Assembly: GCF_009753715.1 (NCBI RefSeq)
Contig: NZ_WQMS01000016.1
Coordinates: forward strand, 62,001 to 126,000
Length of the DNA: 64,000 bases
From: Sphingomonas horti
GTDB taxonomy: Bacteria > Pseudomonadota > Alphaproteobacteria > Sphingomonadales > Sphingomonadaceae
Direction of reading: 5' to 3'
Shown: piece after piece, positions 51,400 to 60,598 of the stretch
Layout: every line of letters starts with the position of its first letter
How positions within the stretch are numbered: position 1 is the first letter of the stretch
Made by a program: the position numbers and the translations under genes
Notes under the pieces: generated by a model
The model's database searches: none
What the model was told of the DNA's origin: nothing
What the model saw: only the letters and a program-made list of their open reading frames with translations

Positions 51400-52398
51400 T
51401 CATACCACCGAAAATCCCGTCCAGAAGCTATCAGCGCGATCGAGCCAGATCGTGTTGAAACCGGTGGCGATGGCCGACCCCTCGATCGACGGGACGATGG
51501 CCGGCATGCCGCCCACCATCGTCGCCTCCTCGACCCGCCCGGTGAACCGGCTGCCGATATAGCTTTCGTGGACGAAACGATCGCCGACCGCCAGCCTGCC
51601 CTTCGCCGCCAAATGGGCCATCCGCGCCGAAGTGCCGGTGCCGCAAGGGCTGCGGTCGATCGCCCGTTCGCCGTAGAAGACCGCGTTGCGCCCGTCGGCA
51701 TCCTGGTGCTTCGGCGCGTCGGCCCAAAGCACATGGCTGACCCCGCGGATGCGGTCGTCGAGCGGGTGGACCGGCTCATAGACCTGACGCACCAGGGCCC
51801 GGATCGTACGGCTGAGCTCCACGATCCGGGAAGCGCTCAACGCGTCGAGCCCCTGGTACGGCCCCTGCGGCTCGACGATCGCGTAATAGTTGCCGCCATA
51901 GGCAACGTCGACGGTCAGCGGCCCGAAGCCGGGGGCCTCGATCGCAATGCCCTCGGCGGCCAGATAGGCGGGGACGTTGCGGATGCGGACCCACGACACT
52001 TTCTCGCCCTCGACGCCGTAATCGATGTCGATGATGCCGGCCGGCACTTCGACGCGCAGCTTGCCCGGCTGCCGCGGCGCGATCAGCCCATGCTCCAGCC
52101 CGAACGTCACCATGCCGATCGTGCCGTGGCCGCACATCGGCAGGCAGCCGCTGGTCTCGATGAACAGGATGCCGACGTCGCTGTCGCCCTGTGTCGGCGG
52201 GTAGAGGAACCCGCCCGACATCATGTCGTGGCCCCGCGGCTCGAAGCAAAGGCCGGTGCGGATCCAGTCGAACCGCTCGATGAAATCCTGCCGCCGCTCG
52301 GCCATCGAATCCCCCCGCAGCAGCGGCGCGCCGCCCGCGACCAGCCGCACCGGGTTTCCCGCCGTATGGCCGTCGATGCAGAAGAAGGTATGTCGCAT
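51400..52398 (-). CDS. 4-hydroxyproline 2-epimerase (proline racemase family)
   Basis: A 332-residue cofactor-free epimerase. The catalytic acid/base cysteines are both present: Cys89 in MCGHGTIG and Cys252 in SPCGTGTSA. A Cys-Cys pair indicates epimerase or racemase activity; the trans-3-hydroxyproline dehydratases of this family have Thr in the second place. With the DapA-like and FAD genes next to it, conversion of trans-4-hydroxy-L-proline to cis-4-hydroxy-D-proline is the likely reaction. It is six bases after the dapA-like gene. Confidence 0.88.
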   Translation of the reverse strand: MRHTFFCIDGHTAGNPVRLVAGGAPLLRGDSMAERRQDFIERFDWIRTGLCFEPRGHDMMSGGFLYPPTQGDSDVGILFIETSGCLPMCGHGTIGMVTFGLEHGLIAPRQPGKLRVEVPAGIIDIDYGVEGEKVSWVRIRNVPAYLAAEGIAIEAPGFGPLTVDVAYGGNYYAIVEPQGPYQGLDALSASRIVELSRTIRALVRQVYEPVHPLDDRIRGVSHVLWADAPKHQDADGRNAVFYGERAIDRSPCGTGTSARMAHLAAKGRLAVGDRFVHESYIGSRFTGRVEEATMVGGMPAIVPSIEGSAIATGFNTIWLDRADSFWTGFSVV

Positions 52399-52404
52399 GA
52401 AATG

Positions 52405-53328
52405 TCAGGCGGCCTGGGCGCGGGCCTTGCTCGGCTGGGTGGCGGCGCACTGCTCCACCCAGGCGATCACGTCCTTGCGGCGCTGGCCCGTCAGCGGCAT
52501 GCGCGGCATGCGCACCCGTTCCGATCCGCGGCCCATGATCTGCTCGGCAAGCTTGATCGACTGGACGAGGTCATGTTCGGAATCCAGGTGAAGCAGCGGC
52601 ATGAACCAGCGATAGATCGCCAGCGCCTCGTCATACTTGCCCTCGTAGAACGCCTGGACCAGCCGCACCGATTCGGTCGGGAAGGCGCTGGTCAGGCCCG
52701 ATACCCAGCCGCTCGCGCCCAGGAACAGACCTTCCAGCGCGACGTCGTCCAGGCCCGCCATCACGGTGTAGCGGTCGCCGAAGCGGTTGAAGACGTCGGT
52801 GAAGCGGCGTGGATCGGGCGCGCTTTCCTTGATGCAGACGATGTTCGGCACGTCCGACAGCGCCTCCAGCGTCGCGAAATCGACGCCGACGCGATAGGCG
52901 GGCGGATTGTTGTAGAGCATGACAGGCAGCGAGGTGGCGTTCGCGACGGCGCGGAAATGCGCCTGCAGCTCCTCGGGCGTCGGCACATAGACCATCGCCG
53001 GCAGCACCATCAGCGCGTCGACGCCGAGTTTTTCCGCGTCGCGCGCATAGTCGATCGCACGCGCGGTCGTGAATTCGGAGACGCCGGCGACGACCGGCAC
53101 CCGCCCCGCGGCCGCCTCCACTGCGCCCCTCAGCACGGTTCGCTTCTCGTCCGGCTCGAGCGAGTTATTCTCGCCGCAGGTGCCGAGAATGATGAGTCCA
53201 GTGACGCCGTCGTCGATCAGCGCGGACTGAACGCGCTGCGTCGCGTCCAGATCGACCGACATATCTTCCGCGAACTGAGTGGTAGCCGCGGGATAAACGC
53301 CTTCCCACAGTTTCCGCGACGCTGTCAT
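52405..53328 (-). CDS. 1-pyrroline-4-hydroxy-2-carboxylate deaminase (DapA family)
   Basis: A 307-residue class I aldolase-type lyase of the dihydrodipicolinate synthase family. The Schiff-base Lys167 is in IVCIKESAPD and the Tyr139 in VMLYNNPPAY; GTCGENNSL is the substrate loop. In hydroxyproline catabolism this enzyme deaminates pyrroline-hydroxycarboxylate to 2-oxoglutarate semialdehyde. Context favours this over lysine synthesis. It is the first gene of the minus-strand operon, divergent from the FAD dehydrogenase. Confidence 0.85.
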   Translation of the reverse strand: MTASRKLWEGVYPAATTQFAEDMSVDLDATQRVQSALIDDGVTGLIILGTCGENNSLEPDEKRTVLRGAVEAAAGRVPVVAGVSEFTTARAIDYARDAEKLGVDALMVLPAMVYVPTPEELQAHFRAVANATSLPVMLYNNPPAYRVGVDFATLEALSDVPNIVCIKESAPDPRRFTDVFNRFGDRYTVMAGLDDVALEGLFLGASGWVSGLTSAFPTESVRLVQAFYEGKYDEALAIYRWFMPLLHLDSEHDLVQSIKLAEQIMGRGSERVRMPRMPLTGQRRKDVIAWVEQCAATQPSKARAQAA

Positions 53329-53353
53329 TCACCACCTCCCGTTGAAGCGAAAA

Positions 53354-53365
53354 ATCGTATACGAT
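53354..53365. promoter_or_regulatory. perfect palindromic operator between divergent hydroxyproline genes
   Basis: ATCGTATACGAT is a perfect 12-base palindrome in the 49-base gap between the dapA-like and FAD-oxidoreductase genes. It lies 12 bases from one start and 25 from the other, so one bound dimer could control both directions. The GntR gene in the minus-strand operon is the natural candidate. Confidence 0.65.
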
Positions 53366-53377
53366 ATGAACTAGCGC

Positions 53378-54655
53378 ATGCAAACTGATTTTGGTCTTTC
53401 CGTCGGTCCCGCGACGGCCGTGGTGATCGGCGGCGGAGTCGTTGGTCTCGCCACCGCACTCAGTCTGCAGCTCGATGGCATGGCCACCACGCTGATCGAC
53501 ATGCCCAGCGACTCCCCGGCAGCATCTTGGGGCAATGCCGGCCATATCGCGATCGAGCAGGTGGAGCCGCTCGCCTCGCGCGCGGCCATCCGGTCGATGC
53601 CCGGGCGGCTGTTCTGGCGCGGCGGCGCCCTGTCGCTGCCGCCGCGCGACCTCCTCGCCTGGGTGCCGTTCGCGATGCGGCTGCTGGCGGCGGCAAGCCC
53701 CGCGCGCTTCGCCGTGGGCTGCGCCGCCCTGACGGGAGCGCTCGAAGATGCGATGGGCGCCTGGAAACGCCTGCTGGAGCAGGTCAGCGCACGCGAGCTG
53801 TTGCTGGAGGATGGCCATTTTATCGTTTGGGAAACCGACCGTAGCGCGCGTGCCGGCCGCGCTCGCTGGGCTGCCGCGAACACCGGCAGGGCGACATTCC
53901 GTGACGCGACGCCCGACGAGCTGAGCGAGCTCGCAAAGCTCACCCGCGGGCCGATCGCGGGTGCAGTGCGCTTCTCCGGGTCCGGACAGATTTCGGACCT
54001 GGACGCGCTGGCGCAGGCGCTGATCGGCGGCTTCAAGAAGGCCGGCGGCGCGCGCGTCGAAGCGCGGATCGATCATATCGCGGTGGAAGGCGGGCGCGCC
54101 GTTGCGCTTCAGGCGAGCGGCACGCGGCACCAGGCGTCGGCGATCGTCGTCACGGCCGGGGCGGCCTCGCGCGCGCTGCTGGAGCCGATCGGCCATGGCG
54201 TGCCGCTGATCGCGGAGCGCGGCTATCACATCCAGTCGCAAGACACTGCCTGGCCGATGGGCACGCCGCCGGTTGTGTTCGAAGACCGGTCGATGATCGT
54301 CACGCGCTTCCGGTCCGGCCTGCGCGCGGCGAGCTTCGTGGAGTTCGGGCGCCTCGGCCGCGCCGCCGACGCGCGCAAATGGGCGCGGCTGCGCAAGCAT
54401 GTCGCAGAGCTCGGCCTCTCCTTCGATCAGCCCGGGCGCGAATGGATGGGCGCGCGGCCGACCCTGCCCGACTATCTGCCGGCGATCGGCCGCAGCCGGC
54501 GCGCCGGCAACCTGTTCTACGCGTTCGGGCACCAGCATCTCGGCCTGACGCTTGCCGCCGCCACGGCCGAGGCGGTTCGGGCGCTGGTTGCGGGCAAGAC
54601 GACCCCCTTCGATATCCGCCCGTTCGACATCGACCGTTTTCGAGGAGGCGCATGA
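53378..54655 (+). CDS. FAD-dependent D-amino-acid (D-hydroxyproline) dehydrogenase
   Basis: A 425-residue DadA/DAO-type flavoprotein. The FAD-binding GGGVVG (residues 18-23) starts the Rossmann fold, and WGNAGHIAIEQV is the usual second motif. The C-terminus has GARPTLPDYLPAIGRS and AFGHQHLGLTLAAATAEAV. In this cluster it probably oxidises cis-4-hydroxy-D-proline to the pyrroline. No membrane span is seen. Its stop overlaps the M24 peptidase start with ATGA. Confidence 0.86.
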   Translation: MQTDFGLSVGPATAVVIGGGVVGLATALSLQLDGMATTLIDMPSDSPAASWGNAGHIAIEQVEPLASRAAIRSMPGRLFWRGGALSLPPRDLLAWVPFAMRLLAAASPARFAVGCAALTGALEDAMGAWKRLLEQVSARELLLEDGHFIVWETDRSARAGRARWAAANTGRATFRDATPDELSELAKLTRGPIAGAVRFSGSGQISDLDALAQALIGGFKKAGGARVEARIDHIAVEGGRAVALQASGTRHQASAIVVTAGAASRALLEPIGHGVPLIAERGYHIQSQDTAWPMGTPPVVFEDRSMIVTRFRSGLRAASFVEFGRLGRAADARKWARLRKHVAELGLSFDQPGREWMGARPTLPDYLPAIGRSRRAGNLFYAFGHQHLGLTLAAATAEAVRALVAGKTTPFDIRPFDIDRFRGGA

Positions 54656-55854
54656 CCAAAGGAATAGGCGGGTCCACCGCGGCCCGGGAGCTTGCGGCCA
54701 TTCGGCCCTGGACAAGGCCCGCGGCGCCGATCGGCGACGGAGAGCGCCAGGCTCGGCTCGAAAAAGCCCGCCGGCTGACGGCGGAGACCGGCGCGGGCGC
54801 CTTGCTGATCGGTGCCGGCGCGAGCCTGCGCTACTTTACCGGCATATCCTGGGACGCGAGCGAGCGGCTGGTGGCGATGCTGCTGCCGGCCGACGGCAGG
54901 CCGATCGTGATCGCGCCCGCGTTCGAACTCGGCACGCTGCAGGCGGAGCTCGTCATCGACGCGGATATCCGGCTCTGGCAGGAGGACGAAAGCCCGTCCG
55001 CGCTTGTCGCCGATGCGCTGCGCGAGCTCGGCGCATCGGTGCTGGCGATCGATCCGTCGATGGCCTTGCTGTTCGTCGAGCGCATTCGCCGCGCCTCGCC
55101 TTCTCTCGACATCATGGACGCGAGCCCGATCGTCGACGGCTGCCGGATGTACAAGTCGCCGGCCGAGCTTGCGCTACTGCAACAGGCCAAGTCGATGACG
55201 CTGGAGGTCCACCGCCGCGCCGCGCGCGTGTTGCGTCCGGGCATCCGCGCCAGCGAAGTCACCCGCTTTCTGGACGACGCGCATCGCGCGATCGGCGCGC
55301 CGGGCGGCAACAGCTTCTGCATCGTCCAGTTCGGCCGCTCGACGGCATTCCCGCACGGCCTGCCCGGCGATGCCGAATTGCATGAAGGCGACGTCGTGCT
55401 GATCGACACCGGCTGCACCATCCAGGGCTATCATTCGGACATCACCCGCACCTATGTCTTCGGCGAAGCGGACGCGGAGCAGCGCCGGATCTGGAATCTG
55501 GAAAAGGAAGCGCAGGCGGCGGCGTTCGATGCGGCGCAACCCGGCCGGCCCTGCGAGGACGTCGACGCCGCCGCGCGCCGCGTGCTCGAAAGGGCCGGAC
55601 TGGGCCCGGACTACCGGCTGCCGGGCCTGCCGCACCGCACCGGCCACGGCATTGGCCTGTCGATCCACGAGCCGGCCTATCTGGTCCGCGGCGACCGCAC
55701 CCCGCTGGCCGCCGGCATGTGCTTTTCGAACGAGCCGATGATCGTGCTGCCGGACCGCTTCGGCGTCCGGCTCGAAGATCATTTCTACATGACCGGCGAC
55801 GGGCCGAGATGGTTCACCGAGCCGTCGCCCGCGATCGACGCGCCGTTCGGCTAA
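54652..55854 (+). CDS. M24 metallopeptidase (Xaa-Pro peptidase type)
   Basis: A 400-residue pita-bread peptidase with a creatinase-like N-terminal domain. All five metal ligands are present: D252 (LIDTG), D263 (HSDITR), H332 (GHGIGL), E361 (SNEPMI) and E375 (RLED). Prolidase-like enzymes free proline or hydroxyproline from dipeptides, which fits the neighbouring pathway. GAGGAGG precedes the start, and coupling to the FAD gene is seen. No signal peptide is visible, so it is probably cytosolic. Confidence 0.88.
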   Translation: MTKGIGGSTAARELAAIRPWTRPAAPIGDGERQARLEKARRLTAETGAGALLIGAGASLRYFTGISWDASERLVAMLLPADGRPIVIAPAFELGTLQAELVIDADIRLWQEDESPSALVADALRELGASVLAIDPSMALLFVERIRRASPSLDIMDASPIVDGCRMYKSPAELALLQQAKSMTLEVHRRAARVLRPGIRASEVTRFLDDAHRAIGAPGGNSFCIVQFGRSTAFPHGLPGDAELHEGDVVLIDTGCTIQGYHSDITRTYVFGEADAEQRRIWNLEKEAQAAAFDAAQPGRPCEDVDAAARRVLERAGLGPDYRLPGLPHRTGHGIGLSIHEPAYLVRGDRTPLAAGMCFSNEPMIVLPDRFGVRLEDHFYMTGDGPRWFTEPSPAIDAPFG

Positions 55855-56879
55855 TCGACGAGCGCGCGGACATCGTCGTAGAGCTTTCGAGGAACCCGCA
55901 CCCCTTCGGACAGGCTCCTCTTGCGCGCCTCGAACCGGCGCTGCGAGGGCAGGCGCGCCCCTTGGCCGACGATGGCGTCGAACAGCTTCTCGGCGCGTGC
56001 GATGTGCTGCGCGGCCTCGCCGCCCAGGAATCCGGCGGGGTCGATCGCGATGACCAGCTCGCCGCCGATGGGCGAGGCCTTGGCGCCAGCGTCGAGCGCC
56101 AGCGACTCGGCGCTGGTCAAGTCGCCGATCAACGGGCCCGCGATCAGCTCGACCATCACCGACAGCGCCGATCCCTTGTGCCCGCCGAACGTCAGCATCG
56201 CGCCGTCAAGGGCAGCCGCCGCGTCGGTGGTCGGCCGGCCCTCGGCATCGATGCCCCAGCCGGCGGGAATCGGCTCGCCGGCACGGCGGTGAAGCTCGAT
56301 CTCGCCGCGCGCGACGGCGCTGGTCGCGAAGTCGAACACGAACGGATGCTCGCCCGGCCGGGGCCAACCGAACGCGACCGGGTTGGTGCCGAGCAGCGGC
56401 CGGGTCCCGCCCGCCGGCGCGACCCAGGCATGGCTGGGCGTGAAGGCCAGCGCGACCAGCCCTTCCGCGGTCACCGCCTCGATTTCCGGCCAGAGCGCGG
56501 CGAAGTGGACGCAATCGTTGATCGCAAGCGCCGCGATCCCGTTCCGCCGCGCCTTCTCGACCAGCAGCGGCAGGCCGCGCTGGAAGGAGAGTTGCGCATA
56601 GCCGCCACGCGCATCGACCCGCACGACGCCGCCGGCCCGGTCGTCGACCACCGGCTCCGCGTCCCTGGCGACCTTACCGGACTTCAGCGTGTCGGCGCAG
56701 ACGAGCAGCCGATAGATGCCGTGGCTGGCACAGCCGTCGCGCTCCCCGGCGACGACGGTCGCGGTCACCGCCTCCACATGCGCCGGCGCCAGGCCGAGGC
56801 GCGACAGCGCAGCCCGCGACAGCGCCGCGACTTCCTCAAGCGACAAGGCTATGTCCGATTCGTCGTAAGTCATGATCAT
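55851..56879 (-). CDS. Ldh2/malate dehydrogenase-family oxidoreductase
   Basis: A 342-residue NAD(P)-dependent enzyme of the malate/L-lactate (type 2) family, with ERDGCASHGIYRLL at the start and the GTNPVAFGWPRPGEHPFVFDFATS block in the middle. The family includes Delta1-pyrroline-2-carboxylate reductases, which would suit a proline and hydroxyproline cluster. The start is 56879 or 56873 (MIM); neither has a strong ribosome site. It converges on the M24 gene with a four-base stop overlap, and is divergent from DUF885. Confidence 0.82.
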   Translation of the reverse strand: MIMTYDESDIALSLEEVAALSRAALSRLGLAPAHVEAVTATVVAGERDGCASHGIYRLLVCADTLKSGKVARDAEPVVDDRAGGVVRVDARGGYAQLSFQRGLPLLVEKARRNGIAALAINDCVHFAALWPEIEAVTAEGLVALAFTPSHAWVAPAGGTRPLLGTNPVAFGWPRPGEHPFVFDFATSAVARGEIELHRRAGEPIPAGWGIDAEGRPTTDAAAALDGAMLTFGGHKGSALSVMVELIAGPLIGDLTSAESLALDAGAKASPIGGELVIAIDPAGFLGGEAAQHIARAEKLFDAIVGQGARLPSQRRFEARKRSLSEGVRVPRKLYDDVRALVD

Positions 56880-56909
56880 GCCCGTGTGACAGGTTTGGAA
56901 GCTTGCCAC

Positions 56910-56919
56910 CTGTATACAG
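56910..56919. promoter_or_regulatory. GTATAC palindrome between Ldh2 and DUF885 genes
   Basis: CTGTATACAG is a perfect 10-base palindrome with the same GTATAC core as the other operators, but with flanks CT/AG instead of TC/GA. It overlaps TATAC-A-GTATA, a second dyad. It lies about 30 bases from the Ldh2-family start and 64 from the DUF885 start. Confidence 0.4.
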
Positions 56920-56982
56920 TATAATATGATCGGCAATATCGTGGCCGAGGCTTGCGCGAGGGGCGGTGGAGGGAAGGGCTTG

Positions 56983-58767
56983 ATGACGAAGCGGGCGCGA
57001 TCGGCAATAGGCCTCTGGCTGGCGACCGGATTGGCGGCGCCGCTGATTGCTGCACCCCAGCAGCCGGCGTCCGCTTCACCAGCCCCGCAATCGGCGGATG
57101 CGCGGCTGAAGGCGCTCTACGACGCCGAATGGACCTGGCGGCAGGCCGAGCTGGGCCAAGATCCCGAGGACGAGGGCGCCGCTGTCAGCGACCATTTGCC
57201 GCGCGTGGATCCGGCGAGCCAGCAGCGGCGGCTCGCTTATTGGTCGGCGAAGCTGGCCGAGCTCGACAAGATCCCGGCGGAGCAGCTGTCGCCGGAGGAA
57301 CGGATCAATGCCGAGGTCTTCCGCACCGCGCTGGAAGCGTTCGTCGCACGGATCAGGTTCCGGGAATATGAGGACCCGTTCGGCTTCTGGACCTGGATGG
57401 CGCCGGACCGCGGCTTCGGCACCGTGGCCGAGTATCGGGCCTATATCGGCAGGCTGAGAGACACGCCGCGCTATGTCGACGAGCAGATCGCCAACATGAA
57501 GGCGGGGCAGAAGCGCGGCTTCGTTCCCGCCAGGGTGGCGATCCAGGGCCGCGACAAGACGATCGCGCCGCTCGCCGCAAGCGACGTCTCCGCCAATCCG
57601 TTCTTCACGCCGTTCGCCAGCATGCCGTCGAACATCCCGGCCGGCGAGCGCGACGCGCTGATCGCGGAAGGGCGTGCCGCGGTGGCCGAAGCGGCGGCCC
57701 CGGCTTTCGCCAAGCTGCTCGCTTTCGTTCGCGACGACTACATCCCGCACGCGCGCACGACGACGGCGGCGGAGTCCCTGCCCGACGGCAAGGCCTATTA
57801 CCGGGCGAAGATCAGGGAATATACGACGCTGGACCTTACGCCGGAGCAGATCCATCAGATCGGCCTGAAGGAAGTCGCGCGGATCGACGCCGACATGCAG
57901 GCGACGATGAAGCAGGCGGGCTGGACCGGCGACTTCAAGGGTTTCCTTAATTATCTGAAGACCGACCCGCAATTCTACGCGAAGACGCCGTACGAGCTGG
58001 TCGCCAAATCGGCCTATGTGGCCAACAAGGTCTATGGCCAGCTGAAATACACGATCGGCCTGCTGCCGCGCTATCGCTTCACGATCAAGCAGACGCCGCC
58101 GGCGATCGCCCCGTTCGGCACTGGCGGCAATGGCGGGCTCGAATCCTGCCTGATGAACACCTACAACCTGCCGGCACGCCCGCTCTACACGATCCCGCCG
58201 CTGACGTTGCACGAATGCGTGCCCGGCCACAGCTTCCAGGCGGCGCTGGCGCTGGAAGGTCCGAACCGGCCGGCGATCCGCAAGACGACCTATTTCTCAG
58301 GCTATGGCGAAGGCTGGGCGCTCTATATGGAGTGGCTGGGGACGAAGATGGCCATCTACGAGACGCCCTATGAGGAGTTCGGCCGGGAGACGTACGAGAT
58401 GTGGCGGGCGGCGCGGCTGGTGGTCGATACCGGGCTGCATCACATGGGCTGGAGCCGGCAGCAGGCGATCGACTATCTCGCCGGACACACGGCGCTGTCC
58501 GACCATGAAGTGACGATCGAGGTCGATCGCTACATCAACGATCCGGGCCAGGCGCTGGCCTACAAGCTTGGCGAGATGCTGATCCGCCGCAAGCGAGCCG
58601 AGGCCGAAGCGAAGCTGGGCGCCGGCTTCGACCAGCGCTGGTTCCATGACGTCATCCTGGGTCTCGGCTCGGTCCCGCTGCCGACGCTGGAGCGCGTGAT
58701 CGACGAATGGATCGCGGGCGGCGGCAAGAACCCGAACCCCTCGCTCGTATCAGACGCTACGTCCTGA
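56983..58767 (+). CDS. exported DUF885 metallopeptidase, first copy
   Basis: A 594-residue protein with a signal peptide (IGLWLATGLAAPLIAA). The zinc motif is HECVPGH, giving H410, E411 and H416; YGEGWALYMEWLG downstream carries the further Glu. DUF885 proteins are thought to be peptidases with an HExxPGH site. ATG 56983 is preceded by GGAGGGAAGGG; a longer reading from 56926 would run over the operator. The gene is followed by a close paralog and a peptide transporter. Confidence 0.85.
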   Translation: MTKRARSAIGLWLATGLAAPLIAAPQQPASASPAPQSADARLKALYDAEWTWRQAELGQDPEDEGAAVSDHLPRVDPASQQRRLAYWSAKLAELDKIPAEQLSPEERINAEVFRTALEAFVARIRFREYEDPFGFWTWMAPDRGFGTVAEYRAYIGRLRDTPRYVDEQIANMKAGQKRGFVPARVAIQGRDKTIAPLAASDVSANPFFTPFASMPSNIPAGERDALIAEGRAAVAEAAAPAFAKLLAFVRDDYIPHARTTTAAESLPDGKAYYRAKIREYTTLDLTPEQIHQIGLKEVARIDADMQATMKQAGWTGDFKGFLNYLKTDPQFYAKTPYELVAKSAYVANKVYGQLKYTIGLLPRYRFTIKQTPPAIAPFGTGGNGGLESCLMNTYNLPARPLYTIPPLTLHECVPGHSFQAALALEGPNRPAIRKTTYFSGYGEGWALYMEWLGTKMAIYETPYEEFGRETYEMWRAARLVVDTGLHHMGWSRQQAIDYLAGHTALSDHEVTIEVDRYINDPGQALAYKLGEMLIRRKRAEAEAKLGAGFDQRWFHDVILGLGSVPLPTLERVIDEWIAGGGKNPNPSLVSDATS

Positions 58768-58794
58768 CCATTCTGTCCTGAACGGAGACCAATC

Positions 58795-60579
58795 TTGATC
58801 CTTCGTCCCTTGCTGACTTCCGCCCTCGCGCTTGCTGCCTTCGCGCCGGTTCCGGCCGGCGTCCAAGCCGCACCCGCGCCCGCATCCGCCCCTGCCGCGC
58901 AAAGCGCCGATGCGCGGCTGCGCGCGCTCTACGAAGCCGAATGGGCGTGGCGGCAGAAGGAGTTCGCCCGCGACACCGGCGAAGGCGCCGCGACCGTCTC
59001 GGCCGATCACCTGCCGCGCGTCGACGCCGCCAGCCAGGAAACGCGACAGAAATATTGGCGGAATATGCTGGCCGAGCTGGACAGGATCCCGCTGGACCAG
59101 CTCTCTCACGAAGAGCAGATCAACGCCGCCGTGTTCCGCACCAGCCTGGAGGCGTTCGTCGCCGACGGCAGGTTCCGCGGCTGGGAAATGCCGTTCAACT
59201 CCGACAGCCAATTCTGGTCGGGGCTGAGCGCGCGCAACCCCTATCCGTCGGCCGACGAGTATCGGCGCTATCTGGGCCGGATGCGCGACATCCCGCGCTA
59301 TTTCGACGAACAGATCGTCAACATGCGCGCCGGCCTGAAGCGTGGGTTCAGCGTCCCGCGCGCATCGCTGGAAGGGCGCGACGCGACGATCGCCGCCTAT
59401 ATCGATGCCGACGCGGCGAAGACCCCTTTCTACGCGCCGTTCGCCAAGATGCCGTCGACGATTCCGGCCGCCGACCAGGACAGGCTGCAAGCCGAAGCGC
59501 GGCAGGTGATCGCGGAGGCGGTGGTCCCGGCCTATCGGAAGCTGCTGGCCTTCTACCGCACAGAATACCTGCCGAAGACCCGCACCACCATCGCGGCCGA
59601 GGCGATGCCCGACGGCAAGGCCTACTACCAGGCGCAGATCAAGGAATACACGACCACCGACCTGACGCCGGAGCAGATCCACGAGATCGGGCTGAAGGAA
59701 GTCGCGCGCATCACGGCCGAGATGGAAGCGGTGAAGGCGAAGACCGGCTTCAAGGGCGACATGGCCGCGTTCCTGAAGTTCCTGCGCACCGACCCGCAAT
59801 TCTACGCGAAGACGCCGGACGAGCTGCTCGGCGTCTCCGCCTATGTCGCCAAGCGCGTCGACGGGCAGCTGAAATACACGATCGGCTTCCTGCCGCGCTA
59901 TCGGTTCACGATCATCCCGGTGCCCGCGGAGATCGCGCCCACCTACACGTCCGGACGCGGCGGGCTCGACGCCTGTATGATGAACACCTACGACCTGCCG
60001 TCGCGGCCGCTCTACCAGATTCCGGCGCTGACGCTGCACGAGTGCAACCCGGGCCATAGCTTCCAGGCTGCGTTCGCGCTGGAAGCGCCGAGCCGTCCCG
60101 CCTTCCGCCGCGAGACCTATTTCTCCGGCTATGGCGAGGGCTGGGGCCTGTACACCGAGTGGCTGGGCACCAAGATGGGCATCTATCGCACGCCCTATGA
60201 GGATTTCGGCCGCCTCTCGTTCGAGATCTGGCGCGCCTGCCGGCTGGTCATCGATACCGGCCTCCATCACTATGGCTGGACCCGCCAGCAGGCGATCGAC
60301 TATCTCGCCAGCCACTCCGCCTTGGCCCAGCACGACATCGAGACCGAGGTGGACCGCTACATCAGCTGGCCGGGCCAGGCGCTCGCCTACAAATTGGGCG
60401 AGCTGACGATTCGGAAGATGCGCGCGAAGGCGGAGAAGGAGCTTGGGCCCAAATTCGACCAGCGCGCCTTCCACGACGCCTTCCTGAACCTCGGGTCGGT
60501 GCCGCTGCCGGTGCTCGAGGCCGAGCTCGACCGGTTCATCGCCAGCGGCGGAAAGGACCCGGTGCTCGGCACCCCCTGA
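58795..60579 (+). CDS. exported DUF885 metallopeptidase, second copy
   Basis: A 594-residue paralog of the previous gene with the same layout. Zinc motif HECNPGH (H415, E416), then YGEGWGLYTEWLG. The best start is a TTG with GGAG upstream; no ATG lies near the signal peptide (LLTSALALAAFAPVPAGVQA). The two copies match almost throughout, with small differences in the substrate region, so they arose by tandem duplication. They probably release dipeptides or amino acids in the periplasm. Confidence 0.84.
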   Translation: MILRPLLTSALALAAFAPVPAGVQAAPAPASAPAAQSADARLRALYEAEWAWRQKEFARDTGEGAATVSADHLPRVDAASQETRQKYWRNMLAELDRIPLDQLSHEEQINAAVFRTSLEAFVADGRFRGWEMPFNSDSQFWSGLSARNPYPSADEYRRYLGRMRDIPRYFDEQIVNMRAGLKRGFSVPRASLEGRDATIAAYIDADAAKTPFYAPFAKMPSTIPAADQDRLQAEARQVIAEAVVPAYRKLLAFYRTEYLPKTRTTIAAEAMPDGKAYYQAQIKEYTTTDLTPEQIHEIGLKEVARITAEMEAVKAKTGFKGDMAAFLKFLRTDPQFYAKTPDELLGVSAYVAKRVDGQLKYTIGFLPRYRFTIIPVPAEIAPTYTSGRGGLDACMMNTYDLPSRPLYQIPALTLHECNPGHSFQAAFALEAPSRPAFRRETYFSGYGEGWGLYTEWLGTKMGIYRTPYEDFGRLSFEIWRACRLVIDTGLHHYGWTRQQAIDYLASHSALAQHDIETEVDRYISWPGQALAYKLGELTIRKMRAKAEKELGPKFDQRAFHDAFLNLGSVPLPVLEAELDRFIASGGKDPVLGTP

Positions 60580-60598
60580 GCGTGGGGAAATCCGCCGG

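Noticed and set aside
51400-52398. trans-3-hydroxy-L-proline dehydratase identity
   Set aside because: That group has Thr in place of the second catalytic Cys. Here both C89 and C252 are present.
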